Part shown: in pieces, positions 6,198 through 8,032 of the stretch
Numbering within the stretch: position 1 is the first letter of the stretch
Layout: each line of letters starts with the position of its first letter
Translations under genes and position numbers: made by a program
The notes under the pieces: generated by a model
Seen by the model: the letters and a program-made list of their open reading frames with translations, nothing else
Databases searched by the model: none
What the model was told of the DNA's origin: nothing
Source of the DNA: Candidatus Bathyarchaeota archaeon
GTDB lineage: Archaea; Thermoproteota; Bathyarchaeia; RBG-16-48-13; GCA-020345945
NCBI GenBank assembly: GCA_020345945.1
Contig: CP070773.1
Span: forward strand, 870,069-878,100
Reading direction: 5' to 3'
DNA length: 8,032 nt

Positions 6198-7340
6198 TTG
6201 AAGATTACAGACGTGGAGATGAGTAGGCCGATCTCTGTGTCGCTTAGACTTGAAGCTGGAGACGCAATAAACCGAGATATGAACGTAAGAACCAGTGCTG
6301 CTGTTAAAGTTTCCACGGATGAGGGGATATCAGGTGTCTGCCGCTGTTCTGGTAGCGAGTGGTGTAGAACGCTGATAGATACTGTTCTCAAAAGCGTTGT
6401 TGTCGGCGAGGATCCTTTAAACTTTCAAAGGATATGGGATAACATGTACTGGGCGACCTTCAACTTCGGACGGAAGGGTGCATCGATCCACGCAATGAGT
6501 TTCGTAGACATCGCTATCTGGGACATCATCGGAAAGGCGACTAAACAACCACTCTACAAGCTCTTAGGAGGTTACCGGGACAAAATTCCCGTGTATGGAA
6601 GTAGCATAGACCTTTCTTACAAACTGGATGATTTGGTGAAGATCCATGAGACCTTCGTCGAGGAAGGTTACAAGGCTGTCAAGATGAAGGTGGGAAAGAA
6701 AGATCATAATGAGGACTTAGAGAGGGTAAAAGCGGTGAGAGACGCTATCGGTGACGATATAGACCTGATGGTTGACGCCAACAATAGCTGGGGTGTCCAG
6801 ACAGCGATCAGGATGGGTAAGAAACTCGAGAGATATGACCTTTACTGGCTAGAGGAACCGGTCAGGGCTGAGGATATGGACGGACTTGCCAAGGTAGCTG
6901 CCTCTATCGAGATCCCCCTAGCAACGGGAGAGAGTGAGTACACAAAATACGGATTCAAAGAGCTTATAGAGCGGAAAGCTGTCGATATCGTCCAAGCGGA
7001 CGTTTCTAGGGTGGGTGGGATCACCGAATGGATGAAGATTGCAGCTTTCGCAGAGGCATGGAATCTACCTATGGCACCACACGCACGCCCAGATATTCAC
7101 GCACATTTGGCTGCCGCCATACCTAACGGACTAATCGTCGAAGTCTTTACCACAGAGTTTGACCCGCTTCAGTTCGACTACTGGACCGACCCTTGGCACA
7201 AACCTAAGGATGGATACATCGAACTCGCAGACACAGCCGGTATTGGACTAGAGGTCAATGAAGAAACGATTAATAAATGCCAGGAAGTGGGGGAGACCCC
7301 CTCAAGACGGAGAACTTACCCTCCGTCTCGCACACGGTAG
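6198..7340 (+). CDS. Enolase-superfamily enzyme, mandelate racemase/sugar-acid dehydratase type
   Basis: A 380-residue protein with an N-terminal capping domain (about 1-125) and a barrel domain. It abstracts a proton next to a carboxylate through a Mg-stabilised enolate. Visible residues are KxK at K162/K164, metal ligands D193 (MVDANNSW), E219 (WLEEP) and E245 (TGESEY), the D268/H295 dyad (VQADVSRVGG, APHARP) and E315 (IVEVF). Each is exactly two less than in Pseudomonas mandelate racemase (K166, D195, E221, E247, D270, H297, E317), so the catalytic set is complete. Archaeal relatives are mostly sugar-acid dehydratases (gluconate, galactonate, arabinonate), so a catabolic dehydratase is the best guess; the substrate is unknown. 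The start is TTG at 6198, with GGGTG 7 bases upstream; an in-frame TAG at 6174-6176 rules out a longer form. The last ~20 residues (GETPSRRRTYPPSRTR) look non-native and are encoded across inverted repeats. Confidence 0.94.
   Translation: MKITDVEMSRPISVSLRLEAGDAINRDMNVRTSAAVKVSTDEGISGVCRCSGSEWCRTLIDTVLKSVVVGEDPLNFQRIWDNMYWATFNFGRKGASIHAMSFVDIAIWDIIGKATKQPLYKLLGGYRDKIPVYGSSIDLSYKLDDLVKIHETFVEEGYKAVKMKVGKKDHNEDLERVKAVRDAIGDDIDLMVDANNSWGVQTAIRMGKKLERYDLYWLEEPVRAEDMDGLAKVAASIEIPLATGESEYTKYGFKELIERKAVDIVQADVSRVGGITEWMKIAAFAEAWNLPMAPHARPDIHAHLAAAIPNGLIVEVFTTEFDPLQFDYWTDPWHKPKDGYIELADTAGIGLEVNEETINKCQEVGETPSRRRTYPPSRTR
7289..7301 (+). repeat. Perfect G5/C5 hairpin in the 3' end of the enolase-superfamily gene
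   Basis: GGGGG (7289-7293), a 3-base loop AGA, then CCCCC (7297-7301). It sits inside the last 20 codons, just after the point where the conserved enolase fold should end. It forms a very stable small RNA hairpin. It may be a former downstream terminator or RNA-stability element now read as coding. Confidence 0.5.
7305..7328 (+). repeat. 8-bp inverted repeat across the last codons
   Basis: AGACGGAG (7305-7312) and CTCCGTCT (7321-7328) are perfect reverse complements around an 8-base loop. The repeat ends 9 bases before the TAG stop at 7338-7340. With the neighbouring repeats it forms a tandem hairpin cluster. Confidence 0.55.
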
Positions 7341-7562
7341 CATTCGTTTCTCCATCCAAACGAAATTTCGCACTGTTACAACCACCGAGAACATATCCAC
7401 CTAAGACTTCAAGTCCAGACTCCTCTCCCATGACAACGCTGAAAGGTCTTGAGAAGGACTATACGAAGTGTATAACATATCTTGGATTCGAAGACTTTTG
7501 CTCTCTGCGACGCGAGGGCTCTACCAAGCAACACCACACTAGCGTGGCTATTTGATGCCTAT
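7341..7562. other. Convergent intergenic gap with further inverted repeats
   Basis: The gap separates the enolase-superfamily stop from the convergent surface-protein stop. TTCGTTT (7343-7349) and AAACGAA (7358-7364) form a 7-bp stem with an 8-base loop, and the palindrome CGAAATTTCG (7361-7370) overlaps its right arm. The rest shows no convincing gene. A Ser/Pro-rich open frame crosses it but lacks domain-like features. Confidence 0.45.
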
Positions 7563-8030
7563 CTAGATGTAATGTCGACTAATTTTCGCACGCATCTTTT
7601 GTGCTGAGAATAGAACAGTTACAGCCACTGTAAATCCTATGAGGATTGATTCGATATGAAGCCAAGATAAATCTAAAAGCTGCGTGGTGAGTTGTTGTTT
7701 CTCCTCATCCTTCTCAGATGTTTCCCTGCTGTCCTCTGTCTCGGATGAATCACCTAGGGAACTCGATTCGCCAGGGGACTCGATGGTGTCGTCCCGATAT
7801 GTGACTTCTGTGAAAGGCACAGTAATAATCTGTTCACCATTGTACGTGATCCCATAGTAGTTCCATTCATGTTCCATGGTGAATGCAAAATTACTGTCGT
7901 TTTGATCGGTATCCCAGCCTTCGTGGAGGTTATCGCTGAACTCTATCCAGCGAAGGCCTAGCATCTTTCCAGGGTTGATTCGAAGTGTACGGCCATACTT
8001 GTTCTTTATCTCAATATCATGATCGCAGTT
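7563..8030 (-). CDS. C-terminal part of a membrane-anchored surface protein (5' end beyond window)
   Basis: The frame is open to the right edge, so the 155 visible residues are only the C-terminal part. The ATG at 7964 is internal to an uninterrupted frame and is probably not the start. The visible part begins with strand-like sequence rich in Asp, Asn, Trp and Tyr (including TMEHEWNYYGITYNG), as in an extracellular beta-domain. It continues into a low-complexity Ser/Glu/Asp linker (visible residues ~80-112, SPGESSSLGDSSETEDS), a single membrane segment (~126-143, ESILIGFTVAVTVLFSA), and a short basic cytosolic tail (KMRAKISRHYI). This is the usual C-terminal layout of archaeal secreted proteins held by one membrane anchor, the acidic linker acting as a wall-spanning stalk. 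The family is not recognised. Stop TAG at 7563-7565. It converges on the enolase-superfamily gene. Confidence 0.72.
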   Translation of the reverse strand, partial: NCDHDIEIKNKYGRTLRINPGKMLGLRWIEFSDNLHEGWDTDQNDSNFAFTMEHEWNYYGITYNGEQIITVPFTEVTYRDDTIESPGESSSLGDSSETEDSRETSEKDEEKQQLTTQLLDLSWLHIESILIGFTVAVTVLFSAQKMRAKISRHYI

Positions 8031-8032
8031 GA

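Noticed and set aside
7277..7555. 92-codon + strand frame overlapping the end of the enolase-superfamily gene
   Set aside because: Ser/Pro-rich composition without domain features, no ribosome binding site, and it runs through the inverted-repeat cluster; probably chance.
1..8032. CRISPR array, tRNA/rRNA genes, transposase or insertion-sequence ends
   Set aside because: No regularly spaced direct repeats, cloverleaf-like sequence, or transposase/integrase motifs were seen on either strand.

Overview
The window looks like a piece of an archaeal chromosome, most likely from the TACK group (a Bathyarchaeia- or Nitrososphaeria-like lineage is plausible; this is inference). The main pointer is the gene at 947-2302, which carries a TackOD1-type multi-zinc cysteine array, a domain known mainly from TACK archaea. 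Two genes probably start at TTG, several have short purine-rich ribosome binding sites, and the hsp20 gene has an archaeal-type TATA element. No tRNA, rRNA, CRISPR array, insertion sequence or integrase was seen.

Left part (1-4868), all on the + strand: the 3' part of a family 26 glycoside hydrolase (GH26), a TackOD1 zinc protein with a degenerate nuclease-like domain and a charged C-terminal tail, a membrane-embedded processive family 2 glycosyltransferase (GT2), and a membrane-anchored polysaccharide deacetylase-like protein. Together they have the parts list of a synthase-dependent exopolysaccharide system: a synthase with a cytosolic active site and membrane segments, an external deacetylase, an external glycan hydrolase, and a candidate cytosolic regulator. 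This resembles the logic of bacterial Pga, Bcs and Pel systems, but with an archaeal zinc protein in the regulatory position. Two of the enzymes have substitutions at residues that are normally conserved in the active site.

Middle part (4869-6197): a gap of nearly 600 bases to hsp20 is not empty. On the - strand it holds a 56-codon cysteine-containing reading frame with a good ribosome binding site, and an overlapping second frame that may be its frameshifted continuation. An Hsp20 small heat-shock protein follows on the - strand with a TATA-like promoter. It is divergent from the next gene.

Right part (6198-8032): an enolase-superfamily enzyme of the mandelate racemase type has every metal and catalytic residue at the same spacing as Pseudomonas mandelate racemase, and is probably a sugar-acid dehydratase or racemase. 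Its last codons run through a cluster of perfect inverted repeats. Convergent with it is the 3' part of a membrane-anchored surface protein whose start lies beyond the right edge.
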